Source: Cannabis sativa
Taxonomy: Eukaryota; Streptophyta; Magnoliopsida; Rosales; Cannabaceae
DNA: 64,000 nt
Reading direction: 5' to 3'
NCBI RefSeq assembly: GCF_029168945.1
Contig: NC_083603.1
Location: 45,580,406 to 45,644,405, forward strand
Made by a program: the position numbers and the translations under genes. The notes under the pieces are model-generated. The model was given only the letters and a program-made list of their open reading frames with translations. It searched no databases and had not been told where the DNA came from. Of the stretch, positions 34,070 to 45,510 are shown one piece after another. The first letter of the stretch is position 1. The number at the start of each line of letters is the position of its first letter.

Positions 34070-35650
34070 ATGGAAATGACTCTGTTTCAACTTCTAAACC
34101 AACTACATTTACATCCTAATTTACATATCGTCACCTTTATTTTCTTCCTCTTCTTCATTATCTATCTGTATATTAAGCCCCAAAAATCAGATGAGAAGCT
34201 CAGCTACCCACCATCACCGCCGAGGTTACCAATAATTGGAAACCTTCATCAGCTAGGCACACACCCACACAGGTCACTAAGAGAGCTTTCCAACAAGTAT
34301 GGTCCCTTAATGCTCTTACGCTTGGGACAAGTTCCAACTCTGGTGGTGTCATGTGGTGAAATTGTTAGAGAAATCATTAAGAAACATGACGTGGTTTTCT
34401 CCAACCGGCCTATAACCACAGCTGGCAAAATCTTGCTCTATGATAACAAGGACGTGGCCTTTTCTCCCTATGGCGAGTATTGGCGTCAGGTTAGAAAGAT
34501 TTGTGTTGTTGAGCTTTTGAGCCTTAAAAGAGTTGAACAATTCAAGTTCGTAAGGGAAGAAGCAACAGCCTTAATGGTCGATAGAATAAGGCAAATTTGT
34601 GGTAAGACTAATGTTCCTTTAAACCTGAGTGAAATGCTAATGGAAACCTCAACTGATATCATTTGTAGATGTGTTAATGGAAAGAGCTTTAGTAGTAGCA
34701 ATGGTGGTGAAGAAGGTGGTAAAGGGAATCGGTTCGGCGAGTTATCTAGAAGGTTGTTGGTTCAATTAATGTCGTTCAGTTTTGGTGATTTCTTTCCATG
34801 TTTGGCATGGATAGACTCCATTAGAGGGTTCACGGCTAGCTTGAAATCCACATCGAAAGCTCTTGACACGTTTTCGAATCAAGTGGTTGAAGAACACAAG
34901 GCCATGATGAGCTTGAGAAGTGGTGATAATATTGGTGTGATAAAAGATAACTTTGTTGATATTCTTCTGAGAGTTCAAAAAGATCATAAACTTGAGTTTG
35001 AACTCACTCAAAACGACATAAAAGCAATCGTACAAGATATGTTCTTAGCTGGAACAGAAACTTCATCAACAACATTAGAGTGGTTAATGACTGAACTAAT
35101 GAGACATCAGAAAGTGATGAAGAAGGCTCAAGAAGAGGTGAGAAAAATAGTGGGAGATAAGCCTAAGATCGATGCAAATGATGTTAACAATATGGTTTAC
35201 TTGAAATGTGTGATTAAAGAAGTTATGAGGTTACATCCACCTGCTCCTCTTTTACTAGCTCGAGAAACGACAGAGAAAGTAGAGCTTGGAGGGTATCATA
35301 TTCCAGCTAAAACACAAGTTTTCATCAATGCATGGGCAATTCATAGGGACCCAAAGTCATGGGATAGGTCAGAGGAGTTCATACCTGAGAGGTTTGAGAA
35401 TGATCAGTATATTGATTTCAAATTAGGACAGGACTCCCATTTCATTCCATTTGGTTTTGGGAGAAGGGGTTGCCCTGGCTTGGCTTTTGGGCTTTCCACT
35501 GTTGAATATCTCAGTGCAAATCTTTTACATTGGTTTGATTGGAAGTTTCCCAATGAAGATGATTCTAGCCTGGACATGAGTGAATGTTATGGTCTCACTG
35601 TTTACAAGAAAGTTCCTCTTCATCTTGTACCAATTCCCTATTTACCTTAA
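34070..35650 (+). CDS. Cytochrome P450, CYP71-clan (CYP71A-like), intronless
   Basis: 526 residues from the ATG at 34070 (MEMTLFQ); an in-frame ATG 14 codons upstream (34028) gives a longer, less usual N-terminus. Parts in order: a membrane anchor (about residues 20-38), the Pro-rich hinge PPSPPRLPIIGNLHQLG, the C-helix WRQVRKIC, the I-helix A327-G-T-E-T, the ExxR pair E384/R387 in KEVMRLHPP, PERF, and the haem loop FGFGRRGCPG with Cys468. All residues for oxygen activation and haem binding are present. Such enzymes sit on the ER and hydroxylate small molecules such as terpenoids, phenolics or amino-acid derivatives; the substrate cannot be read from sequence. CYP71 genes usually have one intron just before DMFLAG; here it is precisely absent. 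A possible TATA-like TATTATATAA lies at about 33981. Confidence 0.95.
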   Translation: MEMTLFQLLNQLHLHPNLHIVTFIFFLFFIIYLYIKPQKSDEKLSYPPSPPRLPIIGNLHQLGTHPHRSLRELSNKYGPLMLLRLGQVPTLVVSCGEIVREIIKKHDVVFSNRPITTAGKILLYDNKDVAFSPYGEYWRQVRKICVVELLSLKRVEQFKFVREEATALMVDRIRQICGKTNVPLNLSEMLMETSTDIICRCVNGKSFSSSNGGEEGGKGNRFGELSRRLLVQLMSFSFGDFFPCLAWIDSIRGFTASLKSTSKALDTFSNQVVEEHKAMMSLRSGDNIGVIKDNFVDILLRVQKDHKLEFELTQNDIKAIVQDMFLAGTETSSTTLEWLMTELMRHQKVMKKAQEEVRKIVGDKPKIDANDVNNMVYLKCVIKEVMRLHPPAPLLLARETTEKVELGGYHIPAKTQVFINAWAIHRDPKSWDRSEEFIPERFENDQYIDFKLGQDSHFIPFGFGRRGCPGLAFGLSTVEYLSANLLHWFDWKFPNEDDSSLDMSECYGLTVYKKVPLHLVPIPYLP

Positions 35651-36133
35651 ACTAAAAATCCTATATAATATGCCACAAATAAAAAATAAAAAGCTTAAAT
35701 AATCTGTAATGTTGGTGAATGGTGATGATTCTCTTCACACCAGATGTAGTTGCAATGTGCAAGAATTACTATTAATAATCGAGTGCAATAAAATGTGTTT
35801 TTTTTTGTTTTCCTTATTATTACATTGTATCAAAAGCAGTATGTTATATTTGATCCACATTAATTATTATGACACGATGGAAACTATCAATATATTTAGA
35901 TTCCAACTTGACAACAGCCTTTCTAATTTTCTATAAAAAAACTTGACAACAGCGTAGCTACCATACCATAGATAGGATATCTTTATTACCATTTTGGGAG
36001 AAGGAGTATCGAATATGATCGCTAGTACCACCATTTCTTTTTCGAAGTATGAGGACCACTAGTTCACGGGGCACCAATGAGAGATCTACGAGCAATAATT
36101 TTTTTTATTTTTCTTCAGGAAAAAATATATAAA
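35651..36133. other. 3' flank of the first P450, no gene
   Basis: AT-rich. AATAAAAA-type words at about 35677-35690 may serve as polyadenylation signals. Nothing else recognised. Confidence 0.5.
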
Positions 36134-36135
36134 TA

Positions 36136-36572
36136 CAGTAGAACCTTAAATAAGAATACTCTATTCAAGAATAACCTCTAATTTGTTATAAAAAAAATTA
36201 AGTCCCGATTTGGGTAATAACCTCTAAATTGTAATTAGTTATACATTTTCTAAGTCCCGTATTAACAAAGTATACCTCTATATAAGAATAATTACATCTT
36301 AATAAAATATATACATGTATTTTGTAAATTTATTTATGTAAAATTAATAATTTTATTTTAAATTATAATACATGTATGAAATTATATTTACTCTAAAATA
36401 TTTCTATTATGATATAGTATTAATGATTATTTATTGTTAGTATGGTTACATTGATATTTTTTGATTTTTTAATTTTTTTTTTCTAGTGTAACTCTATTTA
36501 GTTATAACCTCCCAATTATATTACCTCCCAATTAGAATATAATTTACTTATTCTTGAATAGAAGTTCTACTA
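36136..36572. mobile_element. Tc1/mariner (pogo/Emigrant-like) MITE
   Basis: 437 bp. The left end CAGTAGAACCTTAAATAAGA matches the inverted right end (reverse complement TAGTAGAACTTCTATTCAAG), and further inverted similarity includes ATTCAAGAATAA. It is flanked by TA (36134-36135 and 36573-36574). The TIR resembles the CAGTAAAACCTCTATAAATT ends of plant Emigrant/Lemi1-type pogo MITEs. No coding capacity. Confidence 0.75.
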
Positions 36573-37254
36573 TATATATATATATATTTTGTTAGTTATA
36601 TGTAAATCTCTAAAGAGACTCCTTTAACTAAATTAAAATGAAACTTAAATAATAAGCTTCAAGAAATGACTATAAATATAAGAAACTATCTATTTTTTTG
36701 CTAAATTTTTTACTATTATTTTAATCAAAACTCTATTATTTTTTTTATCATTTTATAAAATTAATTTATATTTCACAAATTTAAATTGTAAAGTATTATT
36801 AAAATAATCAAATACTAACTGTTATTCTAATTTTTGCACCAGGTGACGTGGCATCTATCTAGGTGACATATGAAGTAGATTTTATGACTGGACGAGCAAC
36901 TCCCCTTATAACGTGCCATTCAGGGTGATTTATCACTTGAAAATAATCAATCTATAAAAGAAGCTAAGAATATTTGGACAAAGTATGCAATGCTATCCGA
37001 CCAACCTCCAATGCGCAGTCAGCTCCCATACACCAGCCAAAGAATGCGAATAAAATATCTTCAAAAATATGTCTCGTGAATCCTCAAGATTCAAGCTACG
37101 ATTATATCCTTAATTTCGCGGGACGGATTCACATTATCAAAGAATAAAAGGAAACCTACCTAGTTTCTCATTTTATTGTATTTGTTTAAGGAAAGTAAAC
37201 AAGTTTCCCATTTTAATTATTATAAGTTTTGGGAAACCAATTTAAATGTAATCT

Positions 37255-37435
37255 TTCCTTATAAATAGCAAAACCATTCGATTATTCAGGGTAGACAAAA
37301 AATCAGAGAGAGAGAGAAGAATCATAAATTCAAGAGAGAAAAACTAAAAAATTATTGTAAGAGCTTTTGAGAGAGATTAAGATTTTCTTGCTTTTCTTAT
37401 CACTATTACAGGTGTTCTCTTTACTTTATTTTTAT
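37255..37435 (+). promoter_or_regulatory. TATA box with purine-rich leader, possible LTR or promoter remnant
   Basis: TATAAATAGCAAAACC at about 37260 is followed by a GAGAGAGAGA-rich leader and then a TTTCTTGCTTTTCTTATCAC...ACAG stretch. This looks like a promoter with the start of a transcript, as in plant LTRs, but I find no partner LTR and no gene downstream. Confidence 0.3.
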
Positions 37436-37574
37436 TATTATAACTAATTATTTTTAATCGTTTTAATTTAAATCACTATTGCTAGCTAAAAGTAGAAAAC
37501 ATGATTGGAGCAATAACAATAAAAATGACTGAGATGTTCTTATATCACAAAGAAAGGCTTGGACATACATTATT

Positions 37575-37817
37575 TTTGTGCAGTTTTGGTTCTAATTTTT
37601 TTAGTGTGATTTAATAATATATTGTTGGGTTTGGTGGCCAATTTTTTATTTTATCAGAAAAGAAATTCACTAATCAACAACGGGTTACAAACAAACAAAG
37701 ACAAAGCCTCCAAACAGAGAACTGATTACATCTTCTTTATGAAACCAATTTTTAGCTTATAAAAAAATTATTCCAATTTTGCAGCCGGCCAGTTCTCAAA
37801 GTGATACATATTATTAG
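37575..37817. other. Intergenic DNA between transposons
   Basis: No gene or repeat recognised. Confidence 0.4.
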
Positions 37818-38259
37818 GGAAATTTCATTTTAAATGCTTAAAAAAATATCATTTAGCAAAATTTAGATTATTAATTAATTATACATTTAAATGTTATTAT
37901 TTTTAATTTCTACCCAAAATACTCTCTTTTTTATTTTCCTTTTCTCTCTGTCTCTTTCTTTTCTTCTACCTCACACCACCGAGACCAACCAGACCCAGGC
38001 ACCGAAACCACCCAACCACCACCACTGAACCTTCTTTCCTCTACCACCGAACCTCCTCATCTACCCAAAAATCCAAACGAAACTCAGAGGCCCAAGAAAA
38101 GTCGGACCTCCATAGCACTCAAGCATCAAAAAACCTAGAGGCCCCCGAGCCTCTGTCTCCATCTTCATCTTCATCTTCGTGTTTATTTGTTTTTTTTATT
38201 GGATTTGTGTTTGTTTCAGATCTTAGATGGTTGTGGTTATGGTGTTTTATGGCCTAAAC

Positions 38260-38455
38260 GTGATTATCAATAGGTTGTCGATAGGTTATTGATAGTTTAT
38301 CGATGATTTATGTTTATATAACATAGTTTTGTCAATTTGACATTTATCGATAGGTTGTCGATAGGTTATTGATGATTTCTGTTTGCACACAAAAAAAGCA
38401 GTGCACAGACAAAGCTGTCCATAAACTATCGATAAATGTCATCGATAACCTATTT
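38260..38455. repeat. ATCGATAGGTTATCGATA repeats
   Basis: Repeated words AGGTTGTCGATAGGTTATTG and the inverted CTATCGATAAATGTCATCGA, inside the long-TIR element. They could fold into a stem. Function unknown. Confidence 0.6.
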
Positions 38456-38619
38456 GGTCTCGGTGGTGCGAAAAAGAGGAACAGAGAGTGAGGAAGAGAA
38501 AGAGGCAAAGAGAAAAGGAAAATGAAAGGGAGAGTATTTTGGGTTGATATTGAAAATAATAGTATTTAATTGTGTAAATTAATTAGGAGTCTAAGTTTTG
38601 TTAGAAGATATTTTTTTTA

Positions 38620-39015
38620 GGGTGCGTTTGGAAAGCCACAATGTAATTGGATTTGTGTGTAATTGGAGGTAATTATACAATTTGACATGTTTGTCTGACC
38701 ATGTAATTACACTGTAACTATGTAATTGGAAGTAATTGAGGAGTTCCAATTACACTCTCCAATTCTCATGATCCCCCATGTGAATTGAATGTAATTACAC
38801 TGTGTAATTACTAAAAACTTTCCATATTAAATATTATCTACTAAAAAATATTATTTTCCCATGTAATTACTAATTATTTTGCCAAAAAAGATATTATGAA
38901 TTTATATATAATTACCACTTCATATTCAAATACACCCTGCATCTTAAAATATAATGTAATTACTACTCTAGTAATTATCCTATCTAGTAATTATACAGTT
39001 ACTTCCAAACGCACC
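38620..39015. mobile_element. 396-bp MITE, TIR GGGTGCGTTTGGAA
   Basis: Left end GGGTGCGTTTGGAAAGCC; right end in reverse complement GGTGCGTTTGGAAGTAAC. The interior is rich in TGTAATTAC words. It lies inside the right arm of the Mutator-like element: the arm sequence on both sides joins when the MITE is removed. The target duplication is short (TA) or unclear. Confidence 0.75.
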
Positions 39016-39043
39016 TATTTAAAAAATTGAGCATTTAACACGT

Positions 39044-40049
39044 AATATTAGTTTCATCTGAAAACAACACGTAATATTAGGTATATATGTTGCTAAGTCT
39101 GAGGCACAATACCGACCAGAATAAGCAAGAATATATTTTAAAATGATAGATTGTCTCTTCTTTCAGAAAAAAAATAAATAAAGAAAATAAAATAACAAAA
39201 AAATAATTAAAAAAAATAAATAATAGATTGTCTCTATTATATAGTGGCAGTCGGCCGAATTGATTTGTTACTCAATATTTTTCTTGGCTTTATTGTTATC
39301 TTACATAATAATAAAGAAGATTTGGATTAGAATTCAGGAACACCCCAATGACCAATTGTCGTTTATCTGTTAACATTATTATTGTGGAGTATTCTCTAGA
39401 GTAACAGTAATGATATGGAAATTGAGTAAAAACAACACCGCAAATATTGAATTGTTAACAAGTGTAATTAAATATCTAATCATACTTTAATTCAATAACT
39501 GTTACCTTTGATAATGAGCATTGCTATATGACATGAGTGGTGTTTAGTACTTTCTCGACATGTCACGTTATGATTGGTTAGCTATATACTCTCTAAAAAT
39601 TATTATATTAAATTATATAGACTTGATACTTAGTTGGACAAATAATATTTCTCTTTAATAATTTACAAAGTGTACAGGTGGCTAATGACAAGTAGGGAAT
39701 TATATTGACAGGTGGAACTTTCTTAAACAAATATAATTGATTGAATACTTTTATCTGTGAAGTTTGTGTAGTGTGGTTATTTGTCACGTCTAATAATATA
39801 ATATTTAATTAAATCAATAACAATATTAACATAAGTTGAGAATTATAAAGTTTAATCTCAAACTCAATTGGTTATGAATAAAGTAGCACATATTCTTATA
39901 TATGGCTCAATACTTTTACATAGGACAATATTCTCGTAATAACACATAGAAAGATGTAGTCACCACTACTAATTTTTATTCCATACTTTTAATAGTGCTT
40001 AGCACCAAACATTTTCCACTAATTATTTCTTAAAGATGTTAGTAATTAG
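39044..40049. other. Upstream region of the second P450
   Basis: About 1 kb of AT-rich sequence with no gene. It starts with a short direct repeat ACACGTAATATTAG. No known regulatory motif can be assigned with confidence. Confidence 0.45.
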
Positions 40050-40059
40050 CTATAAAAGA
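40050..40059 (+). promoter_or_regulatory. Likely TATA box of the second P450
   Basis: CTATAAAAGA lies about 50-60 bp upstream of the start codon at 40110, a suitable place for a short 5' leader. Confidence 0.5.
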
Positions 40060-40109
40060 TATCAAAGATTAATATAAATAAAGAAAATAAGTGAACTAAA
40101 ATTAATATC

Positions 40110-42225
40110 ATGAAAATGACTCTAATAAGCAACTCAAAGGAGCTGCATGACTTGTTCACCTCAACCATGCAATATCCCATGCTCTTCCCCATCTCAATTT
40201 TCTTCATCTCTTTAATCATTTTGTTCACACGCTTTAGATCACGTACCCAATTCAACTTACCACCGTCACCGCCGAGGTTACCACTAATCGGTAACCTTCA
40301 CCTTCTCGGAACCCACCCGCACCGTTCACTCCGGACACTCTCAGCCAAATATGGCCCATTAATGCTCTTGCAAATGGGCCAAGTCCCAACCCTTGTGGTC
40401 TCATCTTCAGAAATGGTGAAAGAGATCGTTAAGAAGCACGACGTCGTTTTCTCCGACAGGCCCAAAACCTCAGCCGCCGACATCTTCTGTTACGGCGGTC
40501 AAGATGTGGGCTTTGCTCCTTACGGTGAGTATTGGAGACAAGCCAGGAAAATTTGTGTTCTCGAACTCTTGAGTCACAAAAGGGTTCAACAATTCCACTT
40601 GGTGAGGAAAGAAGAGACTGATGTTTTGGTCAATAGGATTATTAGAAAAGGTTGTTGTATAAATCTGAGTGAGATGTTGGTTGCCACTTCTAACAACATA
40701 GTGTCTAGATGTATTCTTGGGCAGAGTTTTGAGGAAGAAAATGGTAGGAGCAAATTTGGAGAGCTGACTAGAAAGGTCATGGAAGATTTTGAGGCTTTTA
40801 GCTTTGGAGATTTTTTCCCTAGCAAATATTTGAGTTGGCTTGATGTTGTTACGGGGTTTACAGGTCGATTAACTCGGAGATTTAGAGCATTAGACACTTT
40901 TTTAGAACAAGTGGTTGAAGAACATAAAAAAGTACTAAATTATAATAGTGAATTCGGAAGGAAAGACTTTGCAGGTATTCTCCTTGGACTTCAAAGGGAT
41001 GGGTTGCTTGACTTTGACCTTACTCGTGAGAACATCAAAGGAATCCTCATGGTCTCTCACTCTCTAACCCTTTTTAGAAGCTTTTACTTAATTTCCCACT
41101 ACATAAATTTTGATTATATCTGCTTTTACAAGGACATTGCTCATGATTAGTCATACAATATGTTTTAACTCTTTTGTTTTATAGGAATATTGCTAGTATA
41201 TGTTTGTGGAAAGTCTATGTATATCTCTATTTAATTTGGTTTTTGAAAGAATTTTTAGTCTAATATCTTTTATCATAATCATATACTTTTATAGTTTTTA
41301 AGTTACTAAATTTTCAGATTTTTTTTTAAAATATTTTATAATGTTAAAAATAAAGTTTAAATGTTTTATTGGACAGTAATTAATTTTTCTTTTATGTTTA
41401 GTAAGTAATTATTTAAACTTTCGATATATAGAAAAAAAAAAAAAAAAAAAAGAAAAGAATGTTGAAACATATAGAGTCTAAGAAGGATGTAACATATATT
41501 TTTCTTTTGACAATCCAATACTTTTTGAGGTGTTCTAAGGTATGCATTTATAATTTAATAAGTAGAAAAAGTTTATAACATTAGCTTACATTTGTAAATG
41601 GCAGGATATGTTCGTGGGTGCAAGTGATACTACTTCAGCAACAATGGAATGGTTAATGGCAGAGCTTGTGAAAAATCCAAGAGTGATGAAGAAAGTTCAA
41701 GAAGAGATTAGAAGAGTGGTGGGAAATAAGTCAGAGATAGAGATGAACGATATCAACCAAATGGATTACTTAAAATGTGTCATCAAAGAAAATCTAAGGC
41801 TGCATCCTCCACTCCCTTTTTTACTCCCTCGAAAGACTTTATCAAGTCGTGTTAAGCTTGGAGGGTATGATATACATGGAAAGACAAGGGTGCTCATCAA
41901 TGTATTTGCAATTCAAAGGGACCCAAATGAGTGGGACAAGGCAGAGGAATTTTTGCCCGAGAGATTTGAGAACAACACAATTGATTTCAAAATGGGCCAA
42001 GACTTTCAATTTGTTCCCTTTGGCATTGGGAGAAGAGGATGCCCTGCAGTGTCATTTGGGACTGTTATTGTTGAATATGTTATTGCTCATCTTTTATATT
42101 GGTTTGATTGGAAGTTGGTTGGTGGTGATGATGGATCTGCAATATTGGATATGAGTGAAGATTATGGAATCACTGTTCATAAGAGAACTTCTCTTCAACT
42201 CGTACCCATACCATATTCCCCTTGA
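40110..42225 (+). CDS. Cytochrome P450, CYP71-clan (CYP71A-like), two exons
   Basis: Exon 1 is 40110-41051 and exon 2 is 41605-42225 (520 residues). The intron (41052-41604) has GT...AG ends (ATG|GTCTCT and GGCAG|GAT) and is phase 0. It lies at the usual CYP71 position, just before DMF at the start of the I-helix. Features in order: a membrane anchor (about 25-45), the hinge PPSPPRLPLIGNLHLLG, WRQARKIC, the I-helix G319-A-S-D-T-T, the ExxR motif in KENLRLHPP, PERF, and the haem loop FGIGRRGCPA with Cys460. Two consensus Gly positions are Ala (I-helix AGxD/ET is GASDT; haem CxG is CPA); both are conservative. It is the same subfamily type as the gene at 34070 and probably a tandem duplicate. 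The substrate is unknown. Confidence 0.95.
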
Positions 42226-42730
42226 TCTATTTACATGGCCTTCTTATTATATATGTGTTATATGCTTTCAAAACTTTTTCTTTAATAACTTTCCAAACCT
42301 AGTAGGAATCATAATGAATATGATGATGATGTATAAATTTTTATTCGTTAGATTTTAAAATCCCTTTTTAGTAAATATGTATTTGACAAAAGATCAGTAT
42401 ACTAGTAAAAAAAATTGAGTACGCATATTTATTTTACTTTTAATTGAGTACACATCCTACGCCTGACGGGGGGAGTAATTTGAAAATGGGAGGGTCAATA
42501 GTAAACAAATTAATTAGGGGGCAAATTATTAATAATTATATAAAATTATTATGAATAATTGAAAATAGATAAGAAGGAAAGAGAATGACAACTTGAATGA
42601 GAATTTATGACTAGAAATAGAAATTAAATCAATAAAGTAAAGAAAAATACAATAGTATTTATGATATAATTAATTTGAGTAATTTAGATATCCATATATG
42701 TATAATATTTGAGTAATTGATATAATTGAT
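42226..42730. other. 3' flank of the second P450
   Basis: AT-rich, no gene recognised. It ends where the decayed Copia pol begins. Confidence 0.45.
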
Positions 42731-42731
42731 T

Positions 42732-43610
42732 ACTGCTTATCAGCTATAGAAAGGGAAGACTCCTAATTTGAGTCATTTGCACATTTTTGATTGTGTTCGC
42801 TACATATTGAATGATCGAGATCATCTAGGAAAATTTGATGTTCAGAGTAACGAAGGAATTTTTCTCAGATACTCCATTAATAGTCGTGCTTATCGTGTGT
42901 ATAAAAAAAGAAATTCCACAATAATGGAGTCAATAAATGTAAAATTTAATGATCTGGAAATTTCAAACTCCGTCCATGGTGATTAATAACCACTTGGTCC
43001 ACATATATCAATGATGTCTCTTATGTCTAATGCTCAGGACATAACGAAAACCCTAAGAACACTCTCATCTAGAGACGTGCCAGTGCATCTGAGAACATTA
43101 CTAGTACTTCAACAGACGTACCAGCTACTGAAATCACTTTTGATAATCAAATAACCACTAAGGATCCTAGTAATTCTTCTAAGGTACAGTTATATAAGAA
43201 AGGTCCTCCAACCTGGATTCAAAAAGCTCGTCCACCTACAATCGTGGTTGGGGATCCAAATACCACCATGGTGACACATTGTAAAGTTCTAAATATCATT
43301 CCATCTGCTTGATATGTCTCTCTAGTAGATTCTCACAATGTCACTAAGGCTTTTCTAGATGAGTTCTAGAATAATGCTATGCAATATGAGATGGGGTAGT
43401 TCAAGAGGAACAAAGTATGAATCTTAGTACCTAAACCAGATGGTTTAAACATCATTGGGACCAAGTGGATTTTTAAGAACAAATTCAATGAATTTGGCAC
43501 TGTTAGCAGGAACAAGGTCAGACTTGTTGCTCAGGGATATAATCAAGTTGAGGGAGTGGATTTTTAGGAAAATTTTGCACCAATTGCTCGACTTGAATCT
43601 ATCTGATTAC
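42732..43610 (+). pseudogene. Decayed Copia pol (integrase end and reverse transcriptase start)
   Basis: The translation shows KGKTPNLSHLHIF, NDRDHLGKFD, GIFLRYSINSRAYRVY and TIMESINVKFND, the C-terminal part of a Copia integrase. Further on are GTKWIFKNKFNEFG, NKVRLVAQGYNQ and NFAPIARLESI, the start of a Copia reverse transcriptase. Several in-frame stops occur (for example TAG at the Trp before KGKTPN, and others near 43310-43570). The sequence is cut at 43610 by the LTR that follows, and the rest of pol is not found downstream. It is an older element than the one that interrupts it. Confidence 0.85.
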
Positions 43611-45510
43611 TGTTGGGTTTTATGCCCTAAATAAAACTCATTTCAATATAATCAGATTTACTTATTAATATAGATCAAAAATAACATTTAATGTTGCATG
43701 GTTCACATGATTTATTTCATGATTATATGTACATAATGTATAGATTCATCTGAAACCCTTTTCACATACTTGATCCTGTTTATTGTGCCGTCAACACATT
43801 GGAAAGTAAACATGACTATGTGAATAAAGTTTCCTAGATTTATCAGACACAGGGTTTTACTGATATGATAATCTACAACAAGAGTTTACTTGTATTTGGA
43901 GAAATACTATGTTCTTTCCAGAACATTGGTTAAAGTAAAGCTCAGGTTGGATGCATGGAGTATGCATCGGAAGGGACCGATATTGAACTTTGACTTAGAT
44001 TTATTAAACTTACCGTAATATCTATTCAAGTCAATATCGCCTAGTTGATCCTAGATCAAATGATCTTAATCCTGTTATGATTAGGCTCAATCTTGAAAGG
44101 CTATTCGTGTTCCTTGAATTGTTAGTTAAGCCTACTTTTAGGTCAGGGTGATACGTACTTTTTGGGAACATGGTAGTGCAATTGAGTGGGAGCGCTAGCA
44201 TAAACATGGAATCTATAGCTTCTATCTGGCGAATAGTAAGCAAAGGATGATTTCCTTCGAGCTTGACCAAACGAAAATAAATGGTGGAGATCTCATTTCA
44301 CATAAGCTGAAATATCATTTATACGGGGTCAAGTGTTTTAAGGATAAAATACATAGTAGGGTGTTACGGTAATTTAATCCCTTTATTGTGTAGATCATTC
44401 ATATAGAGGATAATTGATCACATTAGGATTATAACAATGGATAACTAATGATGTGTCTATATGGTGGAACATATAGAGCATTCTATATACTGAGAGTGTA
44501 ATTCTAAGTTCTATGCGTGGATTCAACGAAGAATTAATAAGTCAGTGAATTTTAGTCCTAAATTCTTGATCTACTTATTGGAAGCTCGGTTATATAGACC
44601 CATGGTCCCCCCACTAGTTGAGATAATATTGCTTCTAAGACTCATGTAATTGGTTTTGATTAATCAATTATAATTCACAAATTAGACTATGTCTATTTGT
44701 GAAATTTTCACTAAGTAAGGGCGAAATTGTAAAGAAAGAGTTTATAGGGGCATATTTGTTAATTATGATACTTTGTATGGTTCAATTAATAAATATGATA
44801 AATGACAATATTATTTAATAATTATTTATAGTTATTAAATAGTTAGAATTGGCATTTAAATGGTTGAATTAGGAAATTGACATTTTTGAGAAAATCAGAT
44901 ACAAAAGGTGTTAAAATTGTAAAATAGCAAAAAGCAAGGCCCAATCCACTAAGTGTATGGCCGGCCACCTTAGTAGGTATTTTAAGTTGATTTTTTCATT
45001 ATTTTAATGCCATATAATTCAAATCTAACCCTAGTGGAATGCTATAAATAGATAGTGAAGGCTTCAGGAAAATAACACTTTTCTTCTGAGACTTTCTGAA
45101 TCAGAAAAAACTGAGCCTCCTATCTCTCTTCTCTAGCTGCCACTTCTTCTTTCTTCTTCCTTTGAATTTCGAAATTACCTTAGTGATTAGAGTAGTGCCC
45201 ACACACATCAAGCAATACCTCAATCATAGTGAGGAAGATCGTGAAGAAAGATCATCAGCAAAGGAGTTTTAGCATCAAAGATTCAGATCGAGAAAGAGAT
45301 CCAGGTTCGGATATTGATAATGCTCTGCTACAGAAAGGAATCAAGGGCTAGATATCTGAACGGAAGGAGTCATATTATTCCGCTGCACCCAATGTAAGGT
45401 TTCTTAAACTTTATATGTGTTTAATTTATCGTTTTAGAAAGTTCTTATTTAGGATGTTAATAAACATACTTGTGAGTAGATCTAAGATCCTGGTAAAATA
45501 ATTTCCAACA
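43611..45510 (+). repeat. 5' LTR of the 1.9-kb-LTR Copia element
   Basis: 1900 bp. A TATAAATAG at about 45044 followed by a CTTCTTTCTTCTTCC leader is the likely core promoter. The same LTR occurs at 52303-54198 and as solo copies at 15881, 26878 and 28871, so the window holds five copies. Confidence 0.95.

Larger units (their letters stand above)
37820..39043. mobile_element. Non-autonomous Mutator-like element with long TIRs
   Basis: The left arm (about 37826-37925: TTTTAAATGCTTAAAAAAAT, then ATTTAGCAAAATTTAGA, then CCCAAAATACTCTC) has an inverted partner on the right (GAGAGTATTTTGGGTTGA at about 38531, then CTAAGTTTTGTTAGAAGATA). The outermost part of the right arm (AAAAAATTGAGCATTTAA at about 39019) is cut off by the MITE 38620-39015. 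The interior has a GC-richer segment (37970-38180) and ATCGATAGGTTGTCGATAGG repeats (38260-38450). No intact frame. It may hold captured host sequence, but I could not identify a source. Outer limits are approximate. Confidence 0.65.

Noticed and set aside
37255..37435. TATA-box segment considered as promoter of a host gene
   Set aside because: No open frame follows for several hundred bases; kept only as a low-confidence remnant.
44031..44270. A 79-codon open frame on the antisense strand of the 1.9-kb LTR, repeated at 52723, 28106 and 29319
   Set aside because: It begins with a non-ATG codon, is just shared LTR sequence among young copies, and has no known domain. The oldest-looking LTR copy (15881-17760) does not keep it.
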